64,000 bases of DNA. It comes from Sva-07 sp942492715 (GTDB taxonomy: Bacteria > Actinomycetota > Acidimicrobiia > Acidimicrobiales > Ilumatobacteraceae). Below, piece by piece: positions 32,915 to 41,408 of this stretch. A program made the translations under genes and the position numbers. The notes beneath the pieces were generated by a model. The model made no database searches, was not told the origin of the DNA, and saw only the letters and a program-made list of their open reading frames with translations. How positions within the stretch are numbered: position 1 is the first letter of the stretch; each line of letters starts with the position of its first letter. The stretch is from contig CALOFW010000002.1 in NCBI GenBank assembly GCA_942492715.1, forward strand, positions 124,001-188,000. The letters run 5' to 3'.

Positions 32915-34119
32915 GCGGCGGACTTCTCCAGGATGTGGACGCCGCACGCCGAGCCGAGCCCGATCACGTGGGCGAGGCCGACCTTGGCGCCCTCGATCTG
33001 GCGATCGCCCGCCTCGCCGCGCAGGTGGTGGCAGATCTCCCAGATGTTGGCGATGCCGGTCGCCGAGATCGGGTGACCCTTCGACTGCAGGCCGCCGGAC
33101 ACGTTGACCGGCAACGAGCCGTCGCGCCACGGGGCGCCCGAGTTGAAGAAGTCGACGGCGCCACCCTCCTCGCACAGTCCGAGGTTGTCGTAGTGCACGA
33201 GCTCGGCGGTGGCGAAGCAGTCGTGTAGTTCGACGAGGTCGAGGTCGTCGGGGCCGATGCCGGCGGCTTCGTATGCGGTCGTCGCCGCGTTGCGCGTGAG
33301 TGTGTTGACGTCGGGCAGCACCTGGCAGGCCTCCTGCCACGGGTCGGAGGTCAGCACCGACGCCGACACCTTGACGGCGCGCCGCTGCTGTTCGAGCGAC
33401 AGCGTCTTGAGTTTCTCACCGCTGACGACGACGGCGGCGGCCGCACCGTCGCAGTTCGCCGAACACATCGGGCGGGTGTTCGGGTAGGCGATCATCATGT
33501 CGCCCATGATCTCCTCGAGGGTGAACCGCTTCGAGTACGCCGCCAGTGGATTGAGGGTGGAGTGGGCGTGGTTCTTCTCGGAGATCTTGGCGAACAGCTC
33601 GAAGTCGGCGCCACCGTACTTGTGGCCGTACTCCATCCCGACCTGGGCGAACACGCCGGGCATCGTGTCGGTGCCGATGCGACCGTCGGTGGAGGTGACC
33701 GCGCCGTATCGGCCCTGCGGTTCCCACTCGTTGCCGTCCTTCTTTCCACGGCCGCCGCCACCGAGGAGACCGACGCCGGCGAGCTTCTCGACACCGACTG
33801 CGAGCCCCATGTCGGACTCGCCGGCCTTGATCGACATGATCGCCGTGCGCAACGCCGTGGCGCCCGTGGCGCAGGCGTTCGACACGTTGTAGACGGGGAT
33901 GCCGGTCTGGCCGACCTGCTTCTGGATCTGCTGGCCGATGCCGCCGGATCCCATCAGGTTGCCGGCCGCCATGACGCCCATGTCGGCCATCGTGACGCCG
34001 CCGTCGGCGAGCGCAGCCATCACCGCTTCGGACGCGAGGTCGACGACGTCGCGGTCGGTGTGCTTGCCGAACTTGGTCATGTTGATCCCGAGGATCCAGA
34101 TCTCGTCGCTGGCGCTCAT
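32911..34119 (-). CDS. Thiolase-superfamily protein (SCP2/lipid-transfer type)
   Basis: The 402-residue protein has a thiolase fold with YNVSNACATGATALR (nucleophile Cys83), MCSANCDGAAAAVV, LVELHDCFATAEL, SKGHPISATG (His near 352) and GSACGVHILE. The set fits the SCP2-like or Ltp-type thiolases of actinobacterial sterol or fatty-acid side-chain degradation. The DUF35 protein encoded just upstream is the usual partner of such enzymes. The substrate is unknown. Its stop lies inside the perfect palindrome at 32874-32914. Confidence 0.88.
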   Translation of the reverse strand: MSASDEIWILGINMTKFGKHTDRDVVDLASEAVMAALADGGVTMADMGVMAAGNLMGSGGIGQQIQKQVGQTGIPVYNVSNACATGATALRTAIMSIKAGESDMGLAVGVEKLAGVGLLGGGGRGKKDGNEWEPQGRYGAVTSTDGRIGTDTMPGVFAQVGMEYGHKYGGADFELFAKISEKNHAHSTLNPLAAYSKRFTLEEIMGDMMIAYPNTRPMCSANCDGAAAAVVVSGEKLKTLSLEQQRRAVKVSASVLTSDPWQEACQVLPDVNTLTRNAATTAYEAAGIGPDDLDLVELHDCFATAELVHYDNLGLCEEGGAVDFFNSGAPWRDGSLPVNVSGGLQSKGHPISATGIANIWEICHHLRGEAGDRQIEGAKVGLAHVIGLGSACGVHILEKSAA

Positions 34120-34161
34120 GTCGGTACTCCGTTCACGTGGTGCTCAGTCGTTTGCGTCGAG

Positions 34162-34187
34162 TTCTCGGTGGGCCGGGCCACCGAGAA
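34162..34187 (-). terminator. Hairpin between DUF35 and thiolase genes
   Basis: TTCTCGGTGG and CCACCGAGAA form 10-bp arms with a 6-nt loop. It lies between two genes of the same strand and might reduce read-through. Confidence 0.45.
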
Positions 34188-34227
34188 TGCAGCACAAACA
34201 TGGGTTTGGGGTCAGGTGGGGTTGGGG

Positions 34228-34638
34228 TCAGGCGGGTTCGAAGGCGAAGCCGATCGCTTCGGTGCCGTGGTCGTCGGTGCCGAGCGAGTAGGTGGTGAGG
34301 CGGACCTTCATGCCGGTGTGGACGTGATCGGCATCGGGCTCGACGTTGCGGAGGTTGCCGCGAACGCTCGTGCCGTCGCAGTCGATCACACCGGAGACGA
34401 AGGGCACCTCGACGCCGGGTGCCGCGAACGCCACGATCGTGAACGTGCGCAGCTCGCCCTCGGTGGCGATGCGGACCTGGCGGAAGTCGGTCTGGAAGCA
34501 GGCGGCGCACGCGTTGCGCCGATCGAAGAACCGCGCGCCGCAGTTCGTGCATTCGTTCGCCACCAGGTGGGGGTCGCCGTCGTCGAGCACGAGGTACTCG
34601 ACGAGTGGAACACGGGTCGGCGTTGCGGTGTCGGCCAT
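34228..34638 (-). CDS. DUF35 zinc-ribbon/OB-fold protein
   Basis: The 136-residue product has a rubredoxin-like zinc ribbon, ECTNCGARFF then ACAACF (Cys30, Cys33, Cys44, Cys47), followed by an OB-fold with FTIVAFAAPGVEVPFVSGVI. DUF35 proteins form complexes with SCP2-type thiolases or with hydratase/aldolase enzymes and bind acyl-CoA. The thiolase gene lies 108 bp downstream on the same strand. The start is taken at MADTATPTRV because the upstream extension is not conserved-looking. Confidence 0.88.
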   Translation of the reverse strand: MADTATPTRVPLVEYLVLDDGDPHLVANECTNCGARFFDRRNACAACFQTDFRQVRIATEGELRTFTIVAFAAPGVEVPFVSGVIDCDGTSVRGNLRNVEPDADHVHTGMKVRLTTYSLGTDDHGTEAIGFAFEPA

Positions 34639-34743
34639 TCCCGCGAACGTACCGATCCCGACGTTCGTCCGACGACCTGGGGATTCCTTCGCGATCGGTC
34701 CGGCGCGTGGGTCGCGCCGGCGGTCGTCGCTGTTGGGCATCGG

Positions 34744-35202
34744 TCAGCGAACGGTGGCCATTTCGGTGAGCCACGCGGGGAGTCGGGTCGGCCGTCCGGT
34801 CGTGGTGACGCAACCGTGCACGGTCACCCCGGTGGTGCGCACCTGCGCTCTGCCGTCGGGATCGTCGACAGTGATCAGATAGGCCATCTGGAACGTGGCA
34901 CGCGTGGCGCCGGCGAGCGCAACGTGGACGTCGATCGCCTCGTCGAACTCCAGCGGCTGGCGGTACTGCACGAACGACTCGAGCACCGGTGACTCGAGCC
35001 CCGCATCGCGCCACTCGGTGAACGGATGGCCGATGTGGCGCAGGTACGCCACTCGTGTCTCCTCGAAGTACACGAGGTGGTTGCTGTGGTGCACGATGCC
35101 CATCGCGTCGGTCTCGACGAACCGCACCCGGATGCGGTGGACGAACTCGTAGTCGTCCGGTGAGGTCGACGGATCGATGGTCAGGCGCACGGCGGCGACC
35201 AT
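34744..35202 (-). CDS. Hotdog-fold acyl-CoA thioesterase
   Basis: The 152-residue product has the 4-hydroxybenzoyl-CoA thioesterase pattern VRFVETDAMGIVHHSNHLVYF, with the catalytic Asp and the following His region, and LEFDEAIDVHV. It would hydrolyse an acyl-CoA to the free acid and CoA. It lies upstream of the DUF35 and thiolase genes on the same strand, about 105 bp away, so it may act on related acyl-CoA substrates. The ATG at 35202 is chosen. The gene faces the YbaK gene divergently. Confidence 0.88.
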   Translation of the reverse strand: MVAAVRLTIDPSTSPDDYEFVHRIRVRFVETDAMGIVHHSNHLVYFEETRVAYLRHIGHPFTEWRDAGLESPVLESFVQYRQPLEFDEAIDVHVALAGATRATFQMAYLITVDDPDGRAQVRTTGVTVHGCVTTTGRPTRLPAWLTEMATVR

Positions 35203-35246
35203 ATCGCCCGGTGGGATTCGGCGTCGGGCCCGCACGGACTCGGTCC

Positions 35247-35252
35247 TACAGT
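35247..35252 (+). promoter_or_regulatory. -10-like TACAGT, probable leaderless start
   Basis: TACAGT ends 6 nt before the GTG at 35259. Confidence 0.5.
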
Positions 35253-35258
35253 GTCGAC

Positions 35259-35723
35259 GTGACCCCGGCCGTCGTGACGCTCACCGCCGCCGGCATCGAG
35301 CACACGATCCACGAGTACGAACGCGGCGACGATCTCCACGACTTCGGACGCGAGGCGGCCGAGGCGCTCGGGTTGCCGTTCGAGCAGGTGTTCAAGACGC
35401 TCGTCGTGGTCGCCGACGACGAGTTGGTCGTCGCGGTCGTTCCGGTCAGCTGCCAGCTCTCGATGAAGCGCGTGGCGGCAGCAGTCGGGGCGAAGAAGGC
35501 GGCGATGTGCGATCCGGTCCGAGCGGAACGTTCGTCCGGCTACATCGTCGGTGGCATCAGTCCCATCGGCCAGCGCAAGCGCCTGCGCACGGTGCTCGAC
35601 GAGACCGTGGAACTCTTCGACACCGTGTACGTCAGCGGTGGCAAGCGGGGCATGGACATCGGGCTGGCGCCGACCGACCTCGTGGCCGTGACCGACGCGA
35701 CCGTCGCTCCGATCACCGCGTGA
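35259..35723 (+). CDS. ybaK: YbaK/EbsC-family Cys-tRNA(Pro) deacylase
   Basis: The 154-residue product matches YbaK: HTIHEYERGDDLHDFGREAAEALG, VFKTLVV, VPVSCQLSMKRVAAAVG, SGYIVGGISPIGQRK and YVSGGKRGMDIGLAP. YbaK hydrolyses Cys-tRNA(Pro) mischarged by prolyl-tRNA synthetase, with the conserved Lys in the VFKTL block. The GTG at 35259 follows a TACAGT hexamer by 6 nt, so the mRNA is likely leaderless. No prolyl-tRNA synthetase gene is nearby. Confidence 0.93.
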   Translation: MTPAVVTLTAAGIEHTIHEYERGDDLHDFGREAAEALGLPFEQVFKTLVVVADDELVVAVVPVSCQLSMKRVAAAVGAKKAAMCDPVRAERSSGYIVGGISPIGQRKRLRTVLDETVELFDTVYVSGGKRGMDIGLAPTDLVAVTDATVAPITA

Positions 35724-35758
35724 CCCCGTCACCGGTCGCCGCACCCGTGGCGGGAGGG

Positions 35759-36652
35759 TCAGCGCGCCGGGTGACGCATCAGCGCTTCGATACGGGCGAC
35801 GCGGGTTCGAGCAGGTGGGTGCGACGCTCCCAGTCGGGCCCGCCAGCCACGGGTGCGGTGACCGGTGCCTGCCGCCAGGAATCGACGCAGTGCGCTCGCC
35901 AGCTCACGGCCGAACCCCATGCGCACGGCACGACGGTCGGCCTCGAACTCCGACGCGTGCCCGACCAGGTTCGCCAGTGCGTCACTCCCGCGCAGCGCCG
36001 CCGTGAACACCCAGGACAACCCGCTGAAGATCACCGCGAGCACGGCACCGACCGTGGCGACCAGTGGGGAGTCGCGCCCGAAGCTCTGCGCGGCAGCATG
36101 TGCGACGTTCTCGAGGAAGAACCCGATGCGGGCGAGCAGCACCACCGGTGCCGACAACCAGTGGCCGACCGTGATCGACACGGTGTGCAACCCGAGATGG
36201 TGGCTCAGCTCGTGGGCGAGCACACCCCGGAGTTGGCCGCGCGACAGTTCGTCGACCGCGTAGGTGGTGACGACGACGAGGTGACCGCCGCAGGCGTAGG
36301 CGTTCAGCTCGTCCGACGGGAGCACCCGCACGACGTATCGGCTCGCGGGCAGGTGGTTCGCCTGGGCGATCTGGCTCCAGAGCGGCTCGATGACCGCCGC
36401 TTCGGCCGCCGACGGGATGCGGGCGCCGAGGATCGGGGTGAGCACCAGCACCTGGATCGGTCGCACGAACAGTGCGAACCCGGCAACGGCGAACCCGAGC
36501 ACGAACCACCAGAACGACAGCGGCGTCAACCAGCCGATCGGCAACCAGATCACGAAGAGCGCGAGCAGGCTGAAGGGCACGATCGCGACGACGGGCGCGA
36601 AGGCCCAGATCGCCCCACGGTCGACGCGCCTCGCGCCCGGGTGTGCTCGCAT
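35759..36652 (-). CDS. M48-family membrane metalloprotease
   Basis: The 297-residue protein has two N-terminal membrane segments (about 20-65), the zinc motif HELSHH near 146, further membrane helices (about 170-190 and 215-235), and the third-ligand region EFEADRRAVRMG. This is the HtpX/Ste24-like M48 layout, with the active site on the cytoplasmic face. Such proteases remove damaged membrane proteins or process prenylated peptides. The ATG at 36652 is preferred over the GTG at 36673. It is divergent from the TPR/HD-GYP gene. Confidence 0.87.
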   Translation of the reverse strand: MRAHPGARRVDRGAIWAFAPVVAIVPFSLLALFVIWLPIGWLTPLSFWWFVLGFAVAGFALFVRPIQVLVLTPILGARIPSAAEAAVIEPLWSQIAQANHLPASRYVVRVLPSDELNAYACGGHLVVVTTYAVDELSRGQLRGVLAHELSHHLGLHTVSITVGHWLSAPVVLLARIGFFLENVAHAAAQSFGRDSPLVATVGAVLAVIFSGLSWVFTAALRGSDALANLVGHASEFEADRRAVRMGFGRELASALRRFLAAGTGHRTRGWRARLGASHPPARTRVARIEALMRHPAR

Positions 36653-36806
36653 AGCGGTGGTCAGAATACGCACCGTGGTTGGCGTGGCGGCGCGGTTTGG
36701 TGTTGTTCAAGATCAGCCGATGTCCTCGCCGATGGCGCGCCTCGGCGGGTACTGTCGGGCTCCGGTCGGCGTGCAGTGTTCGATCATGGCGGAGTGAGGA
36801 ATCAGG

Positions 36807-38537
36807 GTGCAGAGAACGTCGACGACAGCAGACACTGTCGAACAGCAGCGTGTGCGCTCGCTGCTCGACGAGTCCGCGCGTTGCCGTGCTTCGGACATCG
36901 ATCGTGCGCGCCAACTCGCTCTCGACGCCCGGGTGATGGCGCGGGCGCACGACCTGCGGGCCCACGAAGCCGAGGCGCTCTACCAGCTCGCGTCGATCGC
37001 TCACCAACGCGGGCGCACCGAGTACGCCTTCGCACTGGCGTCCGAGGCGGTCGAGCTCGCCGAGCCGAACGAGATCAGCCTCAACCTCGCGTGGTCGCTC
37101 CACCTGATCGGCGTCGTCTACTACCAGGCCAGCAACCATCCCGATGCGCTCGACCACTGTCTGCGCGCCCTCCAGGTGTACCGAGCCACCGACCACGTCG
37201 TCGACGAGGGACGGATCCTGCACTCGATCGCCGCGATCTACCAGTCGATGGCCGACTACGACCGTGCGATCAGCACCTACGAGAACGCCCTCGCCGTCAA
37301 CGAGGCGCTCGGCCGACCCGACGTGGACGCCATGGTGCTGGGCAATCTCGCCCGGATTCGCGGGCGTCGGGGCGAACACCTCGAAGCGATCGGGCTCGGA
37401 CGTCGAGCGGTCGACCTCGCCCGCGAGCACGCTCCGGCACTGGTCGGTAGTCTGCTCGCCGATCTCGCCGAGGCGCATGCCGGCGTGGCCGACCGCGACG
37501 GGGCCGATTCCTGTTTCGCGGAAGCCCGCCAGGATTGGGGCCGTCGCTCCACCAACGGAGAGCCGCTCAGCGCCTCCGAACAGCTCGGGGTCATGGTGTC
37601 GGAGGGCCGGGTGGCGCTGCGCAACGGTGATGCCGATGCTGCAATCGCGACCTTGCTCGCCGCCCTCGATCTCGCCGATCGCACCGACCACCGCGAACTC
37701 GAGCTCGAACTGCACGATCTCCTGGCGATCGCCTGCAAACAGGCCGGGCGGTTCGCTGAGGCGCTCGAGCACCGTGAGCGGCACTTCGCGCTCCACCGCG
37801 AGATCTTCACCGACGCTGCCGATCTCCGGCTCCGCACGATCCAGGTCGCCCACGACAACGAATCGGCCCGTCAGCTCGCCGAGATCACGCGGTTGAAGAC
37901 CACCGGCCTGATCGCCGACTATGCCGCCGAGCACGCCGACGTCGATGCGTACCACCTCGAGGCGTACGAACGGGTGGCGGCCCTCGCCGAGTTCCGAGGC
38001 GGCAACACCACCAAGCACACCAATGCCGTCGGTGACCTCGCAGCGGAGATCGGCCATGCGATCGGTCAGGCACCCGAGTGGTGCGAACGGTTGCGTCTCG
38101 CGGCCCGACTCCACGACATCGGCAAGGTCGCCGTGTCCGACACGGTGCTGCTCAAGCCGGGTCCGCTGACGATCGACGAGTACGACGAAGTCAAGCAGCA
38201 CGCGGTGCTCGGACGACGACTGTTGTCCGGGGTGTCGACCGAACTCTTCACGCTTGCGGCCGAGGTCGCCTGGTCCCATCACGAGTGGTGGGATGGATCG
38301 GGCTACCCCAACGGCATCAACGGCTCGGCGATTCCGTTGTCCGGTCGCATCGTCACGATCGCCGACGTGTTCGACTCGCTGTCGACCCGGCGCGTCTACA
38401 AGCGCGAGTGGAACCTCGCCGAGGCTGTCCGGTTCGTGATGTCCGGTTCCGGCACGCAGTTCCAGCCGGACCTCGTCGACGCATTCGTCAAGGTGATGGT
38501 CGCCCGCCACCCCGAACTCGCCGCCGAACTCGGCTGA
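36807..38537 (+). CDS. TPR-repeat protein with C-terminal HD-GYP phosphodiesterase domain
   Basis: The 576-residue protein has roughly seven TPR-like helix pairs (about 40-340; AIYQSMADYDRAISTYENALA, LGNLARIRGRRGEHLEAIGLG). An HD-GYP domain follows (about 380-575) with HTNAVGDLA, LHDIGKVAVSD near 434, SHHEWWDGSGYPNG and IVTIADVFDSLS. Metal ligands and the GYP triplet are intact, so it is probably an active cyclic-di-GMP phosphodiesterase. The TPR part would bind a partner protein and control activity. No signal peptide or membrane segment is seen. Confidence 0.9.
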   Translation: MQRTSTTADTVEQQRVRSLLDESARCRASDIDRARQLALDARVMARAHDLRAHEAEALYQLASIAHQRGRTEYAFALASEAVELAEPNEISLNLAWSLHLIGVVYYQASNHPDALDHCLRALQVYRATDHVVDEGRILHSIAAIYQSMADYDRAISTYENALAVNEALGRPDVDAMVLGNLARIRGRRGEHLEAIGLGRRAVDLAREHAPALVGSLLADLAEAHAGVADRDGADSCFAEARQDWGRRSTNGEPLSASEQLGVMVSEGRVALRNGDADAAIATLLAALDLADRTDHRELELELHDLLAIACKQAGRFAEALEHRERHFALHREIFTDAADLRLRTIQVAHDNESARQLAEITRLKTTGLIADYAAEHADVDAYHLEAYERVAALAEFRGGNTTKHTNAVGDLAAEIGHAIGQAPEWCERLRLAARLHDIGKVAVSDTVLLKPGPLTIDEYDEVKQHAVLGRRLLSGVSTELFTLAAEVAWSHHEWWDGSGYPNGINGSAIPLSGRIVTIADVFDSLSTRRVYKREWNLAEAVRFVMSGSGTQFQPDLVDAFVKVMVARHPELAAELG

Positions 38538-38555
38538 CACCGCTCGCGCGGGCGG

Positions 38556-39194
38556 TCACTTCAGCGCGTTGGCCACCCAGCGACGCACGAACGCCGCCAG
38601 GTCATCGATGGTGACGTCGTCGCCGAGCCGTCCGTTGCGGTACGAGTTGGAGAACGACGACACCGCACCCAGGACCCCGACGGCGATCAGCCTCGATGGT
38701 GCATCGGCGATGTCACCGGCCCGTTGCCCCTCCTCGACGAGCCGCTGCACGTCACCGAGATAGACACCGGCCCCTTCGTCGAGCACCCCCGCCACGTCGG
38801 GATCGGTGCGTTCGACGTCGAGCAGCGCGAAGTATGCGGCGTGGTCGGCCATGAACCGGACGCTCGCCTCGGCCCCGTCGGCGATCCGCGTCGCGGCGGA
38901 GGCGGACGGATCGAGCACGGCCCCCTGGGCTCGCCGCAACCGGAGGCGCATCGTGCGCACGAGCTCGGCGAACAGGTCACCCTTCGTCGGGAAGTACCAG
39001 TAGAAGAGTCCCTTGGCGACGCCGGCCGCAGCGCAGATGTCGGCGATCCGTGTGGCCGCGTAGCCGCGGTCGGCGAACAGTTCCGCTGCGGCCGTGAGCA
39101 GCTGCTGTTTGCGTTCGAGGCCGTGCTCGGTGTGACGGCGTTCGTCGGAGGGCTCCGGGGAAGCGGGGGAGTCGAGTCGTCCGACGTTGGCCAC
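38556..39194 (-). CDS. TetR-family transcriptional regulator
   Basis: The 212-residue protein has an N-terminal TetR HTH (RKQQLLTAAAELFADRGYAATRIADICAAAGVAKGLFYWYFPTK pattern, about 32-75) and a variable ligand-binding domain. The GTG at 39194 is preferred. A perfect 18-bp palindrome (39213-39230) lies 18 bp upstream, between this gene and the divergent ferredoxin gene, and is the likely operator for auto-repression and ferredoxin control. The ligand is unknown; many relatives respond to acyl-CoA or lipophilic compounds. Confidence 0.88.
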   Translation of the reverse strand: MANVGRLDSPASPEPSDERRHTEHGLERKQQLLTAAAELFADRGYAATRIADICAAAGVAKGLFYWYFPTKGDLFAELVRTMRLRLRRAQGAVLDPSASAATRIADGAEASVRFMADHAAYFALLDVERTDPDVAGVLDEGAGVYLGDVQRLVEEGQRAGDIADAPSRLIAVGVLGAVSSFSNSYRNGRLGDDVTIDDLAAFVRRWVANALK

Positions 39195-39212
39195 GGCGAC
39201 AGTCCAACCGAT

Positions 39213-39230
39213 CTTGACCCGCGGGTCAAG
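39213..39230. promoter_or_regulatory. TetR-type operator, perfect 18-bp palindrome
   Basis: CTTGACCCGCGGGTCAAG is self-complementary over all 18 bases. It is centred in the divergent region between the TetR gene and the ferredoxin gene. Confidence 0.75.
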
Positions 39231-39250
39231 AACGGCGACGGCGCCCTGGC

Positions 39251-39256
39251 TACCAT
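39251..39256 (+). promoter_or_regulatory. -10-like TACCAT, probable leaderless start
   Basis: TACCAT ends 7 nt before the ATG at 39264 and lies 20 bp from the TetR operator. Confidence 0.5.
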
Positions 39257-39263
39257 GGCGGCG

Positions 39264-39575
39264 ATGGCCGGCACTCGAGACGAGCGCATCGAGGCGCGCA
39301 CGCGCAACGAGAAGTGGCAGAACGTGCCGCTGCGCATCGAGATGTCCGAGTGCATCAACTGCGACGCCTGCCTGCGGCACTGTCCGCCGCATTTCGGTGC
39401 GATCTTCAACCACGGCGCCGACGTGATCATCATCCCGGAGCTGTGCAGCGGGTGCGACAAATGCCTGCCCGCCTGTCCGGTCGACTGCATCTATCCCGAC
39501 CCCGACTGGCAGGCCACCACCGTCCCCGACGACTGGTGGGACGAACCCCTCAGCGACAACGACCCCTACCGCTGA
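39264..39575 (+). CDS. Two-cluster 4Fe-4S ferredoxin
   Basis: The 103-residue protein has two 4Fe-4S motifs: ECINCDACLRHCPP and LCSGCDKCLPACPVDCIY (each CxxCxxCxxxC followed by Pro). Both sets of four Cys are intact, so it should carry two low-potential clusters. The acidic C-terminus (DDWWDEPLSDNDPY) is unusual. No dedicated oxidoreductase or P450 is next to it. Control by the divergent TetR regulator is likely. The ATG at 39264 is favoured by the TACCAT hexamer 7 nt upstream; ATG at 39255 is the alternative. Confidence 0.9.
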   Translation: MAGTRDERIEARTRNEKWQNVPLRIEMSECINCDACLRHCPPHFGAIFNHGADVIIIPELCSGCDKCLPACPVDCIYPDPDWQATTVPDDWWDEPLSDNDPYR

Positions 39576-39578
39576 CCG

Positions 39579-39607
39579 TCACGTCGGGGGTCGGACCCCA
39601 GACGTGA
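39579..39607. repeat. Intergenic palindrome, GGGGTC family, copy 5
   Basis: TCACGTCGGGGGTC (39579-39592) and GACCCCAGACGTGA (39594-39607) flank a single G, with one mismatch. It starts 4 bp after the ferredoxin stop codon. Confidence 0.85.
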
Positions 39608-39670
39608 CAGTTTCGAACTTCGGGTGGGCGGGGTTCCGGAGTGGGGCTCGACCGAGTAGAAACGACACCC

Positions 39671-40435
39671 ATGACGCCGCCACCGATTCTTCCCGGAGCC
39701 GAACCGATGTCGCACGAGGGCACGACGAACGTCGGCGTGCTCGTGCTCCACGGATTCACTGGCAATCCGTCGTCGATGCGCGGCGTCGCCGAGACGATGG
39801 CCGCTCTCGGCCATCACGTCGAGATGCCCCGGCTCCCCGGGCACGGGACCACGATCGTCGACATGCTCGACACGACCTGGGCCGACTGGACCGGGGAGGT
39901 CGCGGCGGCCCACCGCCGACTGGCCGAGCGGACCGACTCGATCGTCGTGGTCGGTCTCAGCATGGGTGGCGCGCTCACGCTGTGGGCGGGCCTCGAGTTG
40001 CCGGATGTGGTGGGTCTCGTGTGCATCAACCCCGTGACGATCGCCCAACCGGCCGCGGTCCTCGAGATGATCACCGAGATGGTCTCCGACGGCACCGAGG
40101 TGGCCCCGGCGATCGGCGGCGACATCGCAGATCCCGATCAGACCGAGCTCGCCTACGACGGCATGCCGTTGCGGGCGATGCTGTCGTTCATGCACGACGG
40201 CATGACACCGATGACCGATCGGTACGGCGAACTCACGATGCCGCTCCTGCTGATCACATCACGACAGGACCACGTCGTCGAACCCGTCAACAGCGAGCAC
40301 CTGGCGGTGAACTACGGCGGTGACGTCGAGCACGTGTGGCTCGAACGCAGCTACCACGTGGCCACCCAGGACTACGACGCCGACGAGATCAACCGACGCG
40401 CGGGCGAGTTCGTCGCCCGCGTCACCGCAGGCTGA
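39671..40435 (+). CDS. Alpha/beta-hydrolase, carboxylesterase family
   Basis: The 254-residue product has the hydrolase pattern LVLHGFTGNPSSMR (oxyanion loop), VVVGLSMGGALTLW (nucleophile Ser), SRQDHVVEP (Asp) and ERSYHVATQDYD (His). The sequence order and the SYHVAT block are like Est30-type carboxylesterases and monoacylglycerol lipases. It is cytoplasmic, with no signal peptide. The lgt gene starts 3 nt downstream, so they may be co-transcribed. Confidence 0.88.
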   Translation: MTPPPILPGAEPMSHEGTTNVGVLVLHGFTGNPSSMRGVAETMAALGHHVEMPRLPGHGTTIVDMLDTTWADWTGEVAAAHRRLAERTDSIVVVGLSMGGALTLWAGLELPDVVGLVCINPVTIAQPAAVLEMITEMVSDGTEVAPAIGGDIADPDQTELAYDGMPLRAMLSFMHDGMTPMTDRYGELTMPLLLITSRQDHVVEPVNSEHLAVNYGGDVEHVWLERSYHVATQDYDADEINRRAGEFVARVTAG

Positions 40436-40438
40436 CGC

Positions 40439-41368
40439 ATGCTCGCCGAGATCCCGAGTCCGTCGTTCAACTCGATCGACATCGGGCCACTGAGCCTCAA
40501 CCTGTACGGGCTGATGATCGCGCTCGGCGTGATCGCCGCCGTCTGGCTGTTCGGCAAGCGCCTCGAGGAACGAGGGGTCGGGACGCGCGACGATGCGAGC
40601 GCCATCGCGATCTGGGCGGTGCTGGCGGGCGTGATCGGCGCCCGGCTCTACCACGTGGTCACCGACTACGACCGGTTCCGCAACAACTGGGGCGAGATCC
40701 CGGCGATCTGGAACGGCGGGCTGGGCATCCCGGGTGGGTTGCTGTTCGGAACCGCGGTCGGCATGTACGTGGCGCAGCGCCGGCACATCCCGATCGCGGT
40801 CGGTGCGACGTGTGCGGCTCCCGCGATCGCGCTCGCCCAGGCGATCGGTCGCTGGGGCAACTACTTCAATCAGGAGCTCTACGGCCGCCCCACCGACCTG
40901 CCGTGGGCGCTGCAGATCGATGCCGACCACCTCGAGGCGGGCTACGCCGTCGGGACGACGTTCCACCCGACGTTCCTCTACGAATCGTTGTGGAGTCTCG
41001 GACTCTGCCTGGTACTCCTCTGGATCGACAAGAAGTGGCGGCCTGCTCCCGGCCAGCTCTTCGTGATGTACGTGATCGGGTACGGCGCCGGCCGTTTCTG
41101 GGTCGAAGGGCTCCGAATCGATCGCGCCGACGAGTTCTTCGGGCTGCGCGTCAACCAGATCGTGGCGCTCGCGGCGGTCGTGATCGGTCTGGTGGTGCTC
41201 GCCTGGATGCGCCGGCATCCGATTCCGGAACCGGTCGTGGGTGAGAACGAACAGGGACCGGACGATCGACCCGACGAAGAGGACGAAGACGACGACCTGT
41301 CGACGGTCGCCCCGACCGAGGTCGCCGACGACGCCGGCAGCGACGAGACGGCGCCGCCGGAGACGTAG
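40439..41368 (+). CDS. lgt: Prolipoprotein diacylglyceryl transferase
   Basis: The 309-residue membrane protein has the Lgt signature: LNLYGLMIALG, GARLYHVVTDY, GGLGIPGGLLFG, AQAIGRWGNYFNQELYGRPTDLPWAL and FHPTFLYESLW. It transfers diacylglycerol from phosphatidylglycerol to the lipobox Cys of prolipoproteins, of which this window encodes at least two. The C-terminus carries an Asp/Glu-rich tail of about 45 residues, common in actinobacterial Lgt. It begins 3 nt after the esterase gene. Confidence 0.96.
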   Translation: MLAEIPSPSFNSIDIGPLSLNLYGLMIALGVIAAVWLFGKRLEERGVGTRDDASAIAIWAVLAGVIGARLYHVVTDYDRFRNNWGEIPAIWNGGLGIPGGLLFGTAVGMYVAQRRHIPIAVGATCAAPAIALAQAIGRWGNYFNQELYGRPTDLPWALQIDADHLEAGYAVGTTFHPTFLYESLWSLGLCLVLLWIDKKWRPAPGQLFVMYVIGYGAGRFWVEGLRIDRADEFFGLRVNQIVALAAVVIGLVVLAWMRRHPIPEPVVGENEQGPDDRPDEEDEDDDLSTVAPTEVADDAGSDETAPPET

Positions 41369-41408
41369 TCACCGTCCCGGCGAGGCGAGGTCCGACCGTC
41401 GGGCGGCG

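Noticed and set aside
35982..38540. 852-codon open frame on the minus strand opposite the TPR/HD-GYP gene
   Set aside because: The plus strand encodes clear TPR and HD-GYP motifs; the antisense frame is Arg/Val/Asp-rich with no domain and joins unrelated sequence.
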